Origin: Micavibrio_A sp964423095
GTDB taxonomy: Bacteria; Pseudomonadota; Alphaproteobacteria; Micavibrionales; Micavibrionaceae
DNA: 64,000 bases
Assembly (NCBI GenBank): GCA_964423095.1
Contig: CAYRDI010000005.1
Coordinates: forward strand, 1-64,000
Direction: 5' to 3'
The notes beneath the pieces were generated by a model, which did not search any database, was not told the origin of the DNA, and saw only the letters and a program-made list of their open reading frames with translations. A program made the position numbers and the translations under genes. Positions 50,637 to 59,245 of the stretch are shown here, piece after piece. Numbering within the stretch: position 1 is the first letter of the stretch; each line of letters starts with the position of its first letter.

Positions 50637-51203
50637 ATGGTGGGATCAAAAAAATACTCTGGAATAAAAAAAACTCTACTGTTTTTAGGGCTTTTTGTAT
50701 CCTGCCTTTACTTGGGATTTTCCTTTTTTATGGAAGACAAAATAGCCGCACAAAGGAAAGTACCAAGCCCTTTTTTAAAGGTTTACGGCATTTCTGATTC
50801 CTCTAGTCTGGAAATCACCTATGACGGAAGCGGCATATACAAAAAATTGCCTGTAACAGACGGTATCGCCGAGATCCCCGAAGAAGCAAAAGATAACTTT
50901 TCTCTTCCTTATAAGCTCTATGCGCGGATCAAAAACAAGAACGGCACGGAACAAAATATTGCCTGGACACTCGATAAGAGCGGAAAATACTACACAATGC
51001 TGCTGACGGGTTTTGAAAAAAAGGACAGGGTCAAAATTTCCTTGAACGATTCCATTCCTGTCAATGAGGCTCCGCTTGACTGGAGCGGAAGAATGTTCGT
51101 CCATTACGTGATCCCACCGACATGGGATACGAATGCCTGCGTTACAGTAACAGAGGATAAAAACCAGATGCGTTTTTGTCTTATGTTGACAGGAAAGGCA
51201 TGA
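50637..51203 (+). CDS. Membrane-anchored hypothetical protein within the paralogue operon
   Basis: The ATG at 50637 with GGAAAG upstream gives 188 residues. There is a basic N-terminus, one hydrophobic helix (TLLFLGLFVSCLYLGFSFFM), and a periplasmic domain of about 155 residues that looks beta-rich (LEITYDGSGIYKKLPVTDGI, YYTMLLTGFEKKDRVKISLN). It shares no motif with its three secreted neighbours and I do not recognise it. The ORF start at 50508 lies inside paralogue B and is rejected. Its stop overlaps the start of paralogue C (ATGA), so it is firmly part of the operon. The base composition is more AT-rich than its neighbours. Confidence 0.72.
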   Translation: MVGSKKYSGIKKTLLFLGLFVSCLYLGFSFFMEDKIAAQRKVPSPFLKVYGISDSSSLEITYDGSGIYKKLPVTDGIAEIPEEAKDNFSLPYKLYARIKNKNGTEQNIAWTLDKSGKYYTMLLTGFEKKDRVKISLNDSIPVNEAPLDWSGRMFVHYVIPPTWDTNACVTVTEDKNQMRFCLMLTGKA

Positions 51204-53077
51204 CAAGCGTGAAGAGCCGTAAAGTCAACATCGCTTTTTCCCTTCTTTTTGCAGTGCTCTGTTTTGCTGGCGCAAAACCGTCTTTTGCCCAAACAACGCC
51301 AACGACACCGGGCACGCCGACGACAGGTAGCGGTGCCGGAAACTGGACCAACACCAGTTGCAGTTTTCAAGACTGGATGAATGCGCTGGGAAATTTTGAA
51401 GGTGGCTCGCAAGGATACCAGGCCGTCAACCAGTACGGCTATCTTGGCCGGTATCAGTTCGGCACAGCCGCGCTCCAGGATCTTGGATATATAAACTCCA
51501 GTGGAAACTGGACGGGAAAAAACGGGATCACATCGCAACAAGCGTTTTTGAATAGCCCCCAGGTGCAGGACCAGGCGATGCAGCAGTGGGTCGGAATTAT
51601 GTACGGCTATATCAATAATGCTAATTTACAACAATATATCGGCCAGAATATCGGCGGGTGTACCGTCACCATGTCCGGGTTGCTTGCGGGGACGCACTTG
51701 AAAGGCGTCGGTTGTAGACCAAATGCCGGCGGAACGGCCTGCGCAACGGGTACAAACTCAAATTCCCGGCAAGGGATTTGGATATGGCTTGCCTCAAACG
51801 GAGCGATCAACCCCACCGATGGGAACAACACACCTGTTTCGCAATATGTCTGCCAGTTCGGCGGGTATCAGACACCATATAGCCAGGCCAGCGCCCCTTG
51901 CGGCGCAGGGCAACCAAGCCCGGGTGGTGGATCGGGTGGCGGCGTCAACAACGGCCAAACCAACACTATGAATCCGGCGACAAACCTGCCTGCGCCATCT
52001 TCAAACCTGACCGGCCTTGGCATCCAGCAAAACTGGATCATCTCCCTCGAATTCATGGCCGAACAGTTTACAGCGAACATGATGGCGCAGTTGCAAGCCT
52101 TTGGCATGCTGCTGGATGCAAAACACCAGTTGGAAACCCAAAGATTGTTCCAGCAACGCGCGGCGCAGGCCCACAAAGATTATCACCCTAGCGAATTGAT
52201 GTGCCAATTCGGAACCTTTGCAATGGATCTGGCATCGACACAGCGCTCATCGGATGTCACAAAACTGGCCGTCGACCGCGAAATTCTTCAACGGGAGACG
52301 GGCAGCGGTGATGCCAAAGGGTTTTCGGGAACATCGGATGTCCTTTCGCGCTTTTCCCACTTCAGGAGAAATTACTGCAATCCCGAAGACAACGCCGGAG
52401 GCTTGAAACTTCTCTGCCCGACGGCAGCACCGAAGGCCACACAAAATCTGGACATAAATTATACACAGATGCTCGATCAACCGTTGACGTTGAAAGTTGA
52501 TATGACGGACGGCGTCAATACGCCGGATGAAGAGGCACTCTTCGCGCTGGTCGACAATTTGTTTATGCACAACCTGCCCCTGCGCCCGTCCGAGTCTGAA
52601 ATGGACCAGAAGAAATTCCAATACCAGTATTTCAATTACCGTTCGATTATCGCCATGCGCGGAATCGCGCGGAATTCCATCGCAAACATTATTGCGATGA
52701 AAACCGAATCCCCGTTCGACATCGCTCATCCCGGTTCCGGCCCCTATCTGAAAGCCCTGATGAAGGAATTCGGTCTTAGCAATACGGACATCGATATTCT
52801 TTTGGGGGAACACCCGAGTTATTACGCCCAGATGGAAGTGCTGACCAAAAAAATCTACCAGAACCCGGCTTTCTACACCGCGCTGTATGACACCCCAACC
52901 AACGTGAAAAGAATCAGGGCCGCCATGCGGGCAATCAAATCCATGCAGGATCGTGACATCCAGTTGGCCCTGCAACGGCGGGAAATACTCCTGTCCCTGA
53001 TGTTGGAGCTTCGCCTGCGCGAACGCGCCGACGGGGTTTACACGAGCACAACTCAGGCGATCTTTAGCTCGTATTAA
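51200..53077 (+). CDS. Secreted T4BSS-associated paralogue C, fused to a lysozyme-like domain
   Basis: From the ATG at 51200 (AGGAAAGG upstream) the protein has 625 residues. The signal peptide ends near residue 30 (AKPSFA). Residues 52-240 look like a lysozyme/transglycosylase-type domain: WMNALGNFEGGSQGYQAVNQ, then YGYLGRYQFGTAALQDLGYI, with Glu67 as the likely catalytic acid, and later VTMSGLLAGTHLKGVG. After a Gly/Ser linker (about 250-290) the family domain follows: LLDAKHQLETQRLFQQRAAQ, HPSELMCQFGTFAMDLAS, SYYAQMEVLTKKIYQNPAFY. The catalytic identity is inferred from local motifs. A peptidoglycan-remodelling role, as for VirB1, fits a trans-envelope machine. Confidence 0.8.
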   Translation: MTSVKSRKVNIAFSLLFAVLCFAGAKPSFAQTTPTTPGTPTTGSGAGNWTNTSCSFQDWMNALGNFEGGSQGYQAVNQYGYLGRYQFGTAALQDLGYINSSGNWTGKNGITSQQAFLNSPQVQDQAMQQWVGIMYGYINNANLQQYIGQNIGGCTVTMSGLLAGTHLKGVGCRPNAGGTACATGTNSNSRQGIWIWLASNGAINPTDGNNTPVSQYVCQFGGYQTPYSQASAPCGAGQPSPGGGSGGGVNNGQTNTMNPATNLPAPSSNLTGLGIQQNWIISLEFMAEQFTANMMAQLQAFGMLLDAKHQLETQRLFQQRAAQAHKDYHPSELMCQFGTFAMDLASTQRSSDVTKLAVDREILQRETGSGDAKGFSGTSDVLSRFSHFRRNYCNPEDNAGGLKLLCPTAAPKATQNLDINYTQMLDQPLTLKVDMTDGVNTPDEEALFALVDNLFMHNLPLRPSESEMDQKKFQYQYFNYRSIIAMRGIARNSIANIIAMKTESPFDIAHPGSGPYLKALMKEFGLSNTDIDILLGEHPSYYAQMEVLTKKIYQNPAFYTALYDTPTNVKRIRAAMRAIKSMQDRDIQLALQRREILLSLMLELRLRERADGVYTSTTQAIFSSY

Positions 53078-53102
53078 CGTCCCGAAAGAACCCCCGCCCT
53101 TC

Positions 53103-53118
53103 TGGCACCGGCCTTGCA
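53103..53118 (+). promoter_or_regulatory. Sigma-54 (RpoN) promoter of flgK-flgL
   Basis: TGGCAC-CGGCC-TTGCA matches the -24/-12 consensus with the correct 5-nt spacing. The transcript would start near 53130, about 60 nt before flgK. Downstream there is an inverted repeat TGGAAC (53141-53146)/GTTCCA (53162-53167), which may bind a regulator such as an FlbD-like activator; that part is inference. Confidence 0.8.
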
Positions 53119-53189
53119 TATATTTCCTTCTAAAAGACGGTGGAACCGGCCCATCCGGCCCGTTCCAACACGTTGGAGGATAGGTAGAA

Positions 53190-55640
53190 ATGTCATTTTC
53201 GGCCCTGAATGCTGCACTTTCCGGTCTGCGGGTTGCCCAGCAGCAACTGACGACCATTTCAAACAATGTGTCGAACGCCACCACGCCCGGCTATACCCGA
53301 AAAATTCTGCCCCAATATACGCAAGTCATTAATTCCACTGGACAAATTGTCGGGGTACAGAGCGGTACCCTGATCCGGAATGTGGACTTGAATCTGGAGC
53401 GGGAGCTTTGGACCCAAATCAGTTCGGTCGAACAATTGAACACCAAGGCGTCCTATCTCGACCAGATCGACAAATTCCATGGGGCCACGGACAAGGAAGC
53501 CTCGATCGCGGCACAAATTGCCGACCTGAAGGACAAATTCGCCGCCTTGTCCGATTCTCCCTCGGATGGCTACCTGCTTCAGGAAACCTATCAACAGGCC
53601 GTGCAGGTTGCCTCCAAATTCAACGATTTCGGTAGCCTGATTACCCAGTTACGCAATGACGCACAGGATGAAATGACCACCACCGTCGACCGCGTCAACG
53701 ACCTGATAAATTCGGTTGCGGATTTAAACCGGCAAATAAAAAAGACCGGCGTGGTCAACCGTTCCACCGCCGGGATCGAAGACGAGCGCGACAAGGCCAT
53801 CAAGGAGCTGGCCGGGTATATGAACCTGACCATGTTCACCCGCGGCGATGGCGTGATTGTTTTGCAAACATCCACGGGTGTGCAGCTTTGCGATGAAAAT
53901 GCCAGCGAAGTTTATTTTAATCCCGGCATTCTGGGGGCGACCACCACGTATCCATCCAGCGCAGCTGGAATTTATGTCGGCGGCGATCCTTTGAAAAATC
54001 CGCGCGCCTTCGATATTACCGATACGGACATTGGCGGAAAGCTGGGCGCGCTGGTCGATCTTCGCGACAATACCTTGATGCAGTATCAGGCGCAGGTGGA
54101 CGAACTGGCCCACAAACTCGCCTTGCGTATGGATGCACAAGGGCTGCGGCTGTTTACGGACGGCACCGGTGCCGTTCCCGCCGATACGCCGCCAGACACC
54201 AGCGTCATACCACCCACGGCCGTTACCTATGTCGGTTTTGCATCCATTATGCAGGTCAACGATGCAATCGTCAGCAATGTCAGCCTTATACAGCAAGGTA
54301 CCTACACATCGGATATTTCCATTCCGCCCGGATCGAACGAAGTTTTGCGCCGCGTGATCCAGTTTGGATTCGGAAACATCGACTATCAGGAAATCGCGGG
54401 CACGACCAACTTGAACTTTGTTGGCCCCGCCACAGACCTTCAATCATGGCTTGGCCTGCCTTCCAGCAACAACGTGGTCGGCGGGATTGATTTAGGCAGT
54501 TTCCCGCAAATCGATGACGGTCTTCCATCAACAGGAGATATTGCCGACACCCTTCAAAGCTATTTTCCCAACTGGCCGATCGACGACCAGTTCCAGATTA
54601 CATTTGAAGAACCGCGTCTCGGACTCGGCCCCTCCACAATCACGGTGGATTTGAGTGCGGCCAGCACAAACTTCCCCATCGGTGGGCCGGGTATCAACGA
54701 TGCTCTGGACCAAATTGTGGCGGAAATCAATTCGCAAATTACGTTGACAGGCGTTCCCGCAGGATTGGCCGCCAATGCCACGCGCAACACGAATGGACAG
54801 CTTTCGATCAATTCCAGCGGGAACATCACAATGGATGCCAGCAGCTTTGCCGGCAGTATGGGCACCACGGCCTTTGGCGCGCTGGGCCTAAGCGAAAACA
54901 CCTATGTCACCGAAGACCCCTATTTCGATGTGCAGGTCGGCACAGGCGATCCGGTGCGGATCACCATTGAACCCGGCGATACTGCCGCCACGCTGGTCAA
55001 CAAGCTGCAATACAACCCGCTGACCGGAACGGGCGTGCCGGGACTTTATGTCGATTACAATGCGGGAACGGGAGAACTCTACCTGCGGCCCGGCATTGAC
55101 GATACCAACGGCGGCCCGGACTTCGGCGGCGATATAAAAATCATCAGCGGTCCCGGAAAAACAACGGGTGCCGTGAACCCAGCCCTTGCCGCCCTCCCCT
55201 CCGGCGTTAGCGTCGTTGGAGCCCTTTTCGGAAGATATTCGGTCAGTGGTCCGACGGTGACGGAAACATCGCCCGTGACAAACGTCTATTACCAGTCCGA
55301 AACCGAAGTCGGATCTGGCGTATTCGTAAACTTCCGGCGCGATCTTTTAGGGCCCGGTGCGGATGTATCAACACAAATCCTGACCGGAAACAACGTCGTC
55401 GATTTCGCACAAAAAATGGTGAACGCGCAGGCGCAAGATGTTGTTCTGAACAATTCACAGATCGGTGATGAAACATCCTTGCGCGATCTTTTACAGGAGC
55501 GTTTTTTAAGCGAAACCGGCGTGAATATTGATGAAGAGCTTTCAACCCTGATCACCGTACAGACCGCCTATGCAGCGGCCGCGCGGGCCGTAACAGCGGC
55601 CAGCGACATGTTCGATGATCTATTGAATGCCATACGATAA
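53190..55640 (+). CDS. flgK: Flagellar hook-associated protein 1 (FlgK)
   Basis: FlgK forms the first hook-filament junction zone. The protein has 816 residues, far longer than the roughly 550 of Escherichia, with the extra length in the variable middle (about residues 330-690). The N-terminus SFSALNAALSGLRVAQQQLT, then TISNNVSNATTPGYTRK, is the rod/hook signature. The C-terminus VNIDEELSTLITVQTAYAAA, then ARAVTAASDMFDDLLNAI, is the matching helix. AGGATAGG lies before the ATG. It sits behind a sigma-54 promoter and is followed by flgL. No other flagellar gene is nearby. Confidence 0.94.
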   Translation: MSFSALNAALSGLRVAQQQLTTISNNVSNATTPGYTRKILPQYTQVINSTGQIVGVQSGTLIRNVDLNLERELWTQISSVEQLNTKASYLDQIDKFHGATDKEASIAAQIADLKDKFAALSDSPSDGYLLQETYQQAVQVASKFNDFGSLITQLRNDAQDEMTTTVDRVNDLINSVADLNRQIKKTGVVNRSTAGIEDERDKAIKELAGYMNLTMFTRGDGVIVLQTSTGVQLCDENASEVYFNPGILGATTTYPSSAAGIYVGGDPLKNPRAFDITDTDIGGKLGALVDLRDNTLMQYQAQVDELAHKLALRMDAQGLRLFTDGTGAVPADTPPDTSVIPPTAVTYVGFASIMQVNDAIVSNVSLIQQGTYTSDISIPPGSNEVLRRVIQFGFGNIDYQEIAGTTNLNFVGPATDLQSWLGLPSSNNVVGGIDLGSFPQIDDGLPSTGDIADTLQSYFPNWPIDDQFQITFEEPRLGLGPSTITVDLSAASTNFPIGGPGINDALDQIVAEINSQITLTGVPAGLAANATRNTNGQLSINSSGNITMDASSFAGSMGTTAFGALGLSENTYVTEDPYFDVQVGTGDPVRITIEPGDTAATLVNKLQYNPLTGTGVPGLYVDYNAGTGELYLRPGIDDTNGGPDFGGDIKIISGPGKTTGAVNPALAALPSGVSVVGALFGRYSVSGPTVTETSPVTNVYYQSETEVGSGVFVNFRRDLLGPGADVSTQILTGNNVVDFAQKMVNAQAQDVVLNNSQIGDETSLRDLLQERFLSETGVNIDEELSTLITVQTAYAAAARAVTAASDMFDDLLNAIR

Positions 55641-55659
55641 AGGATAAGGGAGAACCCAC

Positions 55660-56790
55660 ATGGTAAACGTATCGACACTCGGTCAGTTTCTGGATCAAAT
55701 CGCGCGTTTAAAAGCACAACAGCAAACGCTGGGCGATTTGACAGTGCAGATTTCTTCCGGTCATAAAACGCAAAGCCTTTCCGGCCTTGGCAACGACATC
55801 ATCAAAACGGTAAGGGCACGAACGGGTGTCAACAATCTTGATACATATAACCTGAACATCACCAATGCGACCCGCCGCATCAACCTGATGAACAGCAGCA
55901 TCAATGAAATTCAAACACAAGCAAACTCTGTAATCGATTCCCTGACCGTGGCCGTGCAACAAGGCGACTACCCCGACCTTCCTGCGATTCAGGATTTGGC
56001 CGGCAAAGTTCTTGATTACATCAAAAACCTGATGAACAGCACGGACGGTGACCGCTATCTTTTCGGCGGCGCGGATACAACCGAACCGCCCATCGGCACA
56101 AACGGTCTTTTCGATAGCGCGCTGGGCGAATTCGTTCCAGATTCTTCGGACCTGACCATGCCGCCGCTGGTGGCTTCGGGTATGATCGGCGATTGGGGCG
56201 ATGGCACCATCACCACAGACCAGTTCATCGCCTCCTATCACGCCATCGACGATACTGTTTTAGGATTTTCAAACGCCCTGACCACAAACACCGCTGGCAA
56301 AAGCGCGGTACGTGTCGATGACAAGTCCGAATTCGATTATACCGTTCTGGCCAACAAGACAAAGATGAAAGAAATCGTCCGCGCGCTCGGCGTTCTGGTC
56401 AGCCTCCCTCCCGTGGACTACGCGCCCGGTGCCTTGAATGACCCGACCGCCACGACCATTGCGGGGGATACCGCCCCCTATCCGCCCAAAGAAAAGCAGC
56501 AGAATTTCTTTGAGGTTTTGAATGATCTTTCTACCACGTTAAGACAGGCCGTGGACGGGCTGGATGACGATCAGTTCAAATTGTCGCTGGTGCAGGCGCA
56601 GATCGGAAAGATCAAGGATTCGCACACCGACCAGATCAACACGTTTAAAAACGTGATCGACGATGCGGAAAACACGGACATCACCGAAGCATCGGGGCTA
56701 TTGACGCAATTGCAAGTCCAGCTGCAGGCATCATTTCAGGTAACCGCCCTGATGTCGCAATTGACGCTCGCCAATTTTCTGAACAATTAA
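55660..56790 (+). CDS. flgL: Flagellar hook-associated protein 3 (FlgL)
   Basis: FlgL forms the second junction zone and caps onto flagellin. The protein of 376 residues has a flagellin-like N-terminal helix (LGQFLDQIARLKAQQQTLGD, then LTVQISSGHKTQSLSGL) and the family motif LMNSTDGDRYLFGGADTTEPP. A C-terminal flagellin-type helix ends in MSQLTLANFLNN. It starts 19 nt after flgK and is surely co-transcribed. The next gene is convergent with a 2-nt gap. Confidence 0.92.
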   Translation: MVNVSTLGQFLDQIARLKAQQQTLGDLTVQISSGHKTQSLSGLGNDIIKTVRARTGVNNLDTYNLNITNATRRINLMNSSINEIQTQANSVIDSLTVAVQQGDYPDLPAIQDLAGKVLDYIKNLMNSTDGDRYLFGGADTTEPPIGTNGLFDSALGEFVPDSSDLTMPPLVASGMIGDWGDGTITTDQFIASYHAIDDTVLGFSNALTTNTAGKSAVRVDDKSEFDYTVLANKTKMKEIVRALGVLVSLPPVDYAPGALNDPTATTIAGDTAPYPPKEKQQNFFEVLNDLSTTLRQAVDGLDDDQFKLSLVQAQIGKIKDSHTDQINTFKNVIDDAENTDITEASGLLTQLQVQLQASFQVTALMSQLTLANFLNN

Positions 56791-56792
56791 GA

Positions 56793-57707
56793 TCAGGAAT
56801 TCTGCGCGGCGATGACGATCTGGTGCCCTTGGATGACAGCCTTCAGACCCGATGGTTCCAGCATATCATTCAGAACGACATTCCACGGCTTTCCGCCTTC
56901 CCACGATACGTTCGTGCTGGCATTCACGTTCCCCGAAAAAGCGTAGCTGTATTCCGGCGGAACAACCTGCGTCAGGGCAAGGGCGAGCGGCAGGTTTTTA
57001 CCAAACCCCACGGCATCTGTGAATTTTTGCGGTTCTTGCGCCGCTGGTGCCGTGGCCATTGGTGCCGTTACGGCGGGTGCCGCAGCAACAGGCGCGGGTT
57101 CCGCCGGCATGGCAGGAACAACACGTCCCGGAATGGCGGCAAGCGGTTGTCCTTCACCACCCGGAATGGGCGTCATAGTAACATCGGCAGGCACGGCTTC
57201 AACCGGTGCAACACCGCCATTGCGCGGAAGGTAACCCGAAGCATTGTCCCGGCGCGAAATGATCCGCGCGCGGGTGCTGATTCCCTGATCCTGTTCGGTG
57301 CCCGGCAAAGCAACGGGGCGGAGGTTTCCGCTTTTTTCCATCATCGCCTGTTCCAACGGAACGGCCCCAAGCGTCGCGCCCTTCGCACCGGCGGATTCAT
57401 CCAACGGATACGGATTGATCACAAGCTGTCCGTTGTTGGAAGGGGCGGGTTTCGCAGCCGGTGCCAGCGCGACCGGCGCACCGGAAACCGTGGCCTCCAG
57501 CAGGGCCTTCGTATCCACGGCCTCATCGGGGCCCGGCGCAATCACGGTCTGTTCGGCTGAAACAAGAGGCACCGGTGCCGTAGCGGGCGCTGATTCTTGT
57601 GCGGGAACGGGGGCGGCCCCCTTGAATTCAAACCCTGCTATAGCGGCGGAGCCCTGAAACATCATCGCCGTGCAAAAAAGAAGACCAAATCCGGAGAGCC
57701 GATTCAT
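56793..57707 (-). CDS. TcpQ/secretin-N-like periplasmic protein of the T4BSS locus
   Basis: Taking the ATG at 57707 (MNRLSGFGLLFCTAMMF) gives 304 residues with a signal peptide (AMMFQGSAAIAG). A long Pro/Ala-rich disordered middle follows. The compact C-terminal domain (from about residue 228) contains AVGFGKNLPLALALTQVVPP, YSYAFSGNVNASTNVSW and GGKPWNVVLNDMLEPSGLKA. This pattern is that of the TcpQ_C/PilL-type domain, related to the secretin N-domain fold that DotD also adopts. It follows icmT by 69 nt on the same strand. A role in the outer-membrane ring or peptidoglycan contact is inference. Confidence 0.72.
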   Translation of the reverse strand: MNRLSGFGLLFCTAMMFQGSAAIAGFEFKGAAPVPAQESAPATAPVPLVSAEQTVIAPGPDEAVDTKALLEATVSGAPVALAPAAKPAPSNNGQLVINPYPLDESAGAKGATLGAVPLEQAMMEKSGNLRPVALPGTEQDQGISTRARIISRRDNASGYLPRNGGVAPVEAVPADVTMTPIPGGEGQPLAAIPGRVVPAMPAEPAPVAAAPAVTAPMATAPAAQEPQKFTDAVGFGKNLPLALALTQVVPPEYSYAFSGNVNASTNVSWEGGKPWNVVLNDMLEPSGLKAVIQGHQIVIAAQNS

Positions 57708-57776
57708 GCCATATGCCTTTCCATGTTTATCGTGTGACCAGAAAATAAAGAAAACCGCCGCCAAGCGCAAGAACGA

Positions 57777-58076
57777 TCAGCCGTAATCGACCATGCGGCG
57801 GCGGTTGTATTTGACCCATCCGGGTCTTTTCTGCCCCAAAAGCCAGCGGCGAAACGCCCGTAAAGAAGCATCGAAGGTCAGCCCTTTGCGTTCCAAAAAA
57901 ACGAAGACCAGCGTGAGGATGATCGTCAAGGCAAAGGTGATCAGGCGAAAGTGGAACAAAAGGATCAAAAACGGAATGGCGGCCCGCGCATCAAGCCCGA
58001 AAAACCGGACGTTGCGCTGTGAATTGCGCCAGTGCCAGTTTAATCGTTCCTCTTCGGTATCTTCGCGTGTACCCAT
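57777..58076 (-). CDS. icmT: Type IVB secretion protein IcmT
   Basis: IcmT (IncI TraK) is a small inner-membrane protein. The 99 residues contain WHWRNSQRNVRFFGLDARAA, a hydrophobic core LITFALTIILTLVFVFL, then ERKGLTFDASLRAFRRWLLG and a basic end. This is the typical IcmT pattern WR...RFFGxDAR with ERKG/ERRG after the helix. It starts at the last base of the dotB stop (TAATG), giving tight coupling. In Legionella icmT is separate from dotDCB; here, as in IncI (traH-I-J-K), they are contiguous. Confidence 0.9.
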   Translation of the reverse strand: MGTREDTEEERLNWHWRNSQRNVRFFGLDARAAIPFLILLFHFRLITFALTIILTLVFVFLERKGLTFDASLRAFRRWLLGQKRPGWVKYNRRRMVDYG

Positions 58077-59245
58077 TAATCGCCTCCACCGGCTCCCGTA
58101 CTTGAGGATAACATGATGTAGGTGCGGCGATCAATCAAACCGGCCTCAAACGCAACGGTGGCCGATTTTGCCATGGATTGCCCGTAAAAAGGAAGCATCC
58201 GCTGGATTTCACTGGGCCATTCCTTGAAATCGATGGCCAGCAGCTTGTCCCGGACCTCATCCGAAAAACGCATCCATTCGCGCACCGCAATCCGCCCACC
58301 CGTGGTTTTGGGCACCAGCGTTTGTGTGATGATCATCCGCACCGTTTCCATGAGCGCATACGCCCTTTCCGAGCGTTCGTTCGGTTCAAAGGTGGAAACC
58401 ATCCGCTGGATCGTTGCCGATACGCCCGTTGTGTGCGTGGTTGTATAGACAAGGTGGCCCGTTTGCGCAGCCTCGATCGCAGCGGAAATCGTTTCACGAT
58501 CGCGTGCTTCACCAACGAGGATGATGTTGGGTTTACGGCGCAAAGCGTTCCGCACACCGCGCGCGAAATCCGGCAAGTGACGCGGAATTTCCGTTTGCGA
58601 AATCAGCGAACGGGGTGATTTGATGGCATCATACACATATTCGATCGGTGCTTCGTAACAGACAACCTTCCCGCATCCCCTGCGACGTTCCATCAGCATC
58701 CGCACACCGGCGGCAAGCAATGTTGTCTTCCCGGACCCCGTCGGGCCTGTCACGACCACGATCCCCTGGCGCGGGGCCCAGGAGTTGATCACATCCTGTT
58801 CGACATTCAGATCCGTCATGGTCGGCGGTTCGTTGGGCAAGACCCGCATGGTAATCTGTGCGGAATCGCGCCCGCGCGATAGAACGGGCGTGATATTCAC
58901 ACGGAAGCGAATCCGCGTATAACGGTCCGGCCTGATTTCGTAGGATAGGTCCAGATCCGTTCCAGACGCCAGCCGTGCGCCCGCTTCCGGCCCATAGATT
59001 TTGGTCAAAAACACGTTCATGTCCGCCGCATCGACGGGGCGGTATGTGCCCGGATACAGCGTCCCGTAAATTTCATTGTAAACAGGACGGTCTGTTTGAA
59101 TCGTCACATCGGAAGAATTCTTTTTTACGCACCAAAGCAGAAAGTTATCGACCATATCGTCGATGAACCTCGGCTGTTCGTCGGGCCAGGTTTCGGCAAT
59201 ATTGTCTTTCGCCTTGAGAAGGCTTATCGGCTTGCGGGTGACCAT
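58076..59245 (-). CDS. dotB: Type IVB secretion ATPase DotB
   Basis: DotB (IncI TraJ) is the PilT/VirB11-like hexameric ATPase that docks on DotO. The protein has 389 residues. Walker A is GPTGSGKTT (167-175), the Asp-box-like segment is VVCYEAPIEYVYD, and Walker B is NIILVGEARDRETISAAIEA. The His box is AQTGHLVYTTTHTTGVSATI. It overlaps dotC upstream by 22 nt and icmT downstream by 1 nt. All catalytic motifs are intact. Confidence 0.93.
   Translation of the reverse strand: MVTRKPISLLKAKDNIAETWPDEQPRFIDDMVDNFLLWCVKKNSSDVTIQTDRPVYNEIYGTLYPGTYRPVDAADMNVFLTKIYGPEAGARLASGTDLDLSYEIRPDRYTRIRFRVNITPVLSRGRDSAQITMRVLPNEPPTMTDLNVEQDVINSWAPRQGIVVVTGPTGSGKTTLLAAGVRMLMERRRGCGKVVCYEAPIEYVYDAIKSPRSLISQTEIPRHLPDFARGVRNALRRKPNIILVGEARDRETISAAIEAAQTGHLVYTTTHTTGVSATIQRMVSTFEPNERSERAYALMETVRMIITQTLVPKTTGGRIAVREWMRFSDEVRDKLLAIDFKEWPSEIQRMLPFYGQSMAKSATVAFEAGLIDRRTYIMLSSSTGAGGGD

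Noticed and set aside
47253..53077. Three similar genes considered as a transposon-mediated amplification
   Set aside because: There are no terminal inverted repeats, target duplications or transposase. The paralogues are well diverged and translationally coupled, which points to old duplication.
52247..53284. Minus-strand open frame of 345 codons across the end of paralogue C and the flgK start
   Set aside because: It runs antisense to two well-supported genes and the sigma-54 promoter and has no ribosome-binding site.
57708..57776. Tiny hydrophobic frame (about 17 codons, LIVLALGGGFLYFLVTR) between icmT and the TcpQ-like gene
   Set aside because: It looks like a membrane helix but has no recognisable start codon or ribosome-binding site in frame.
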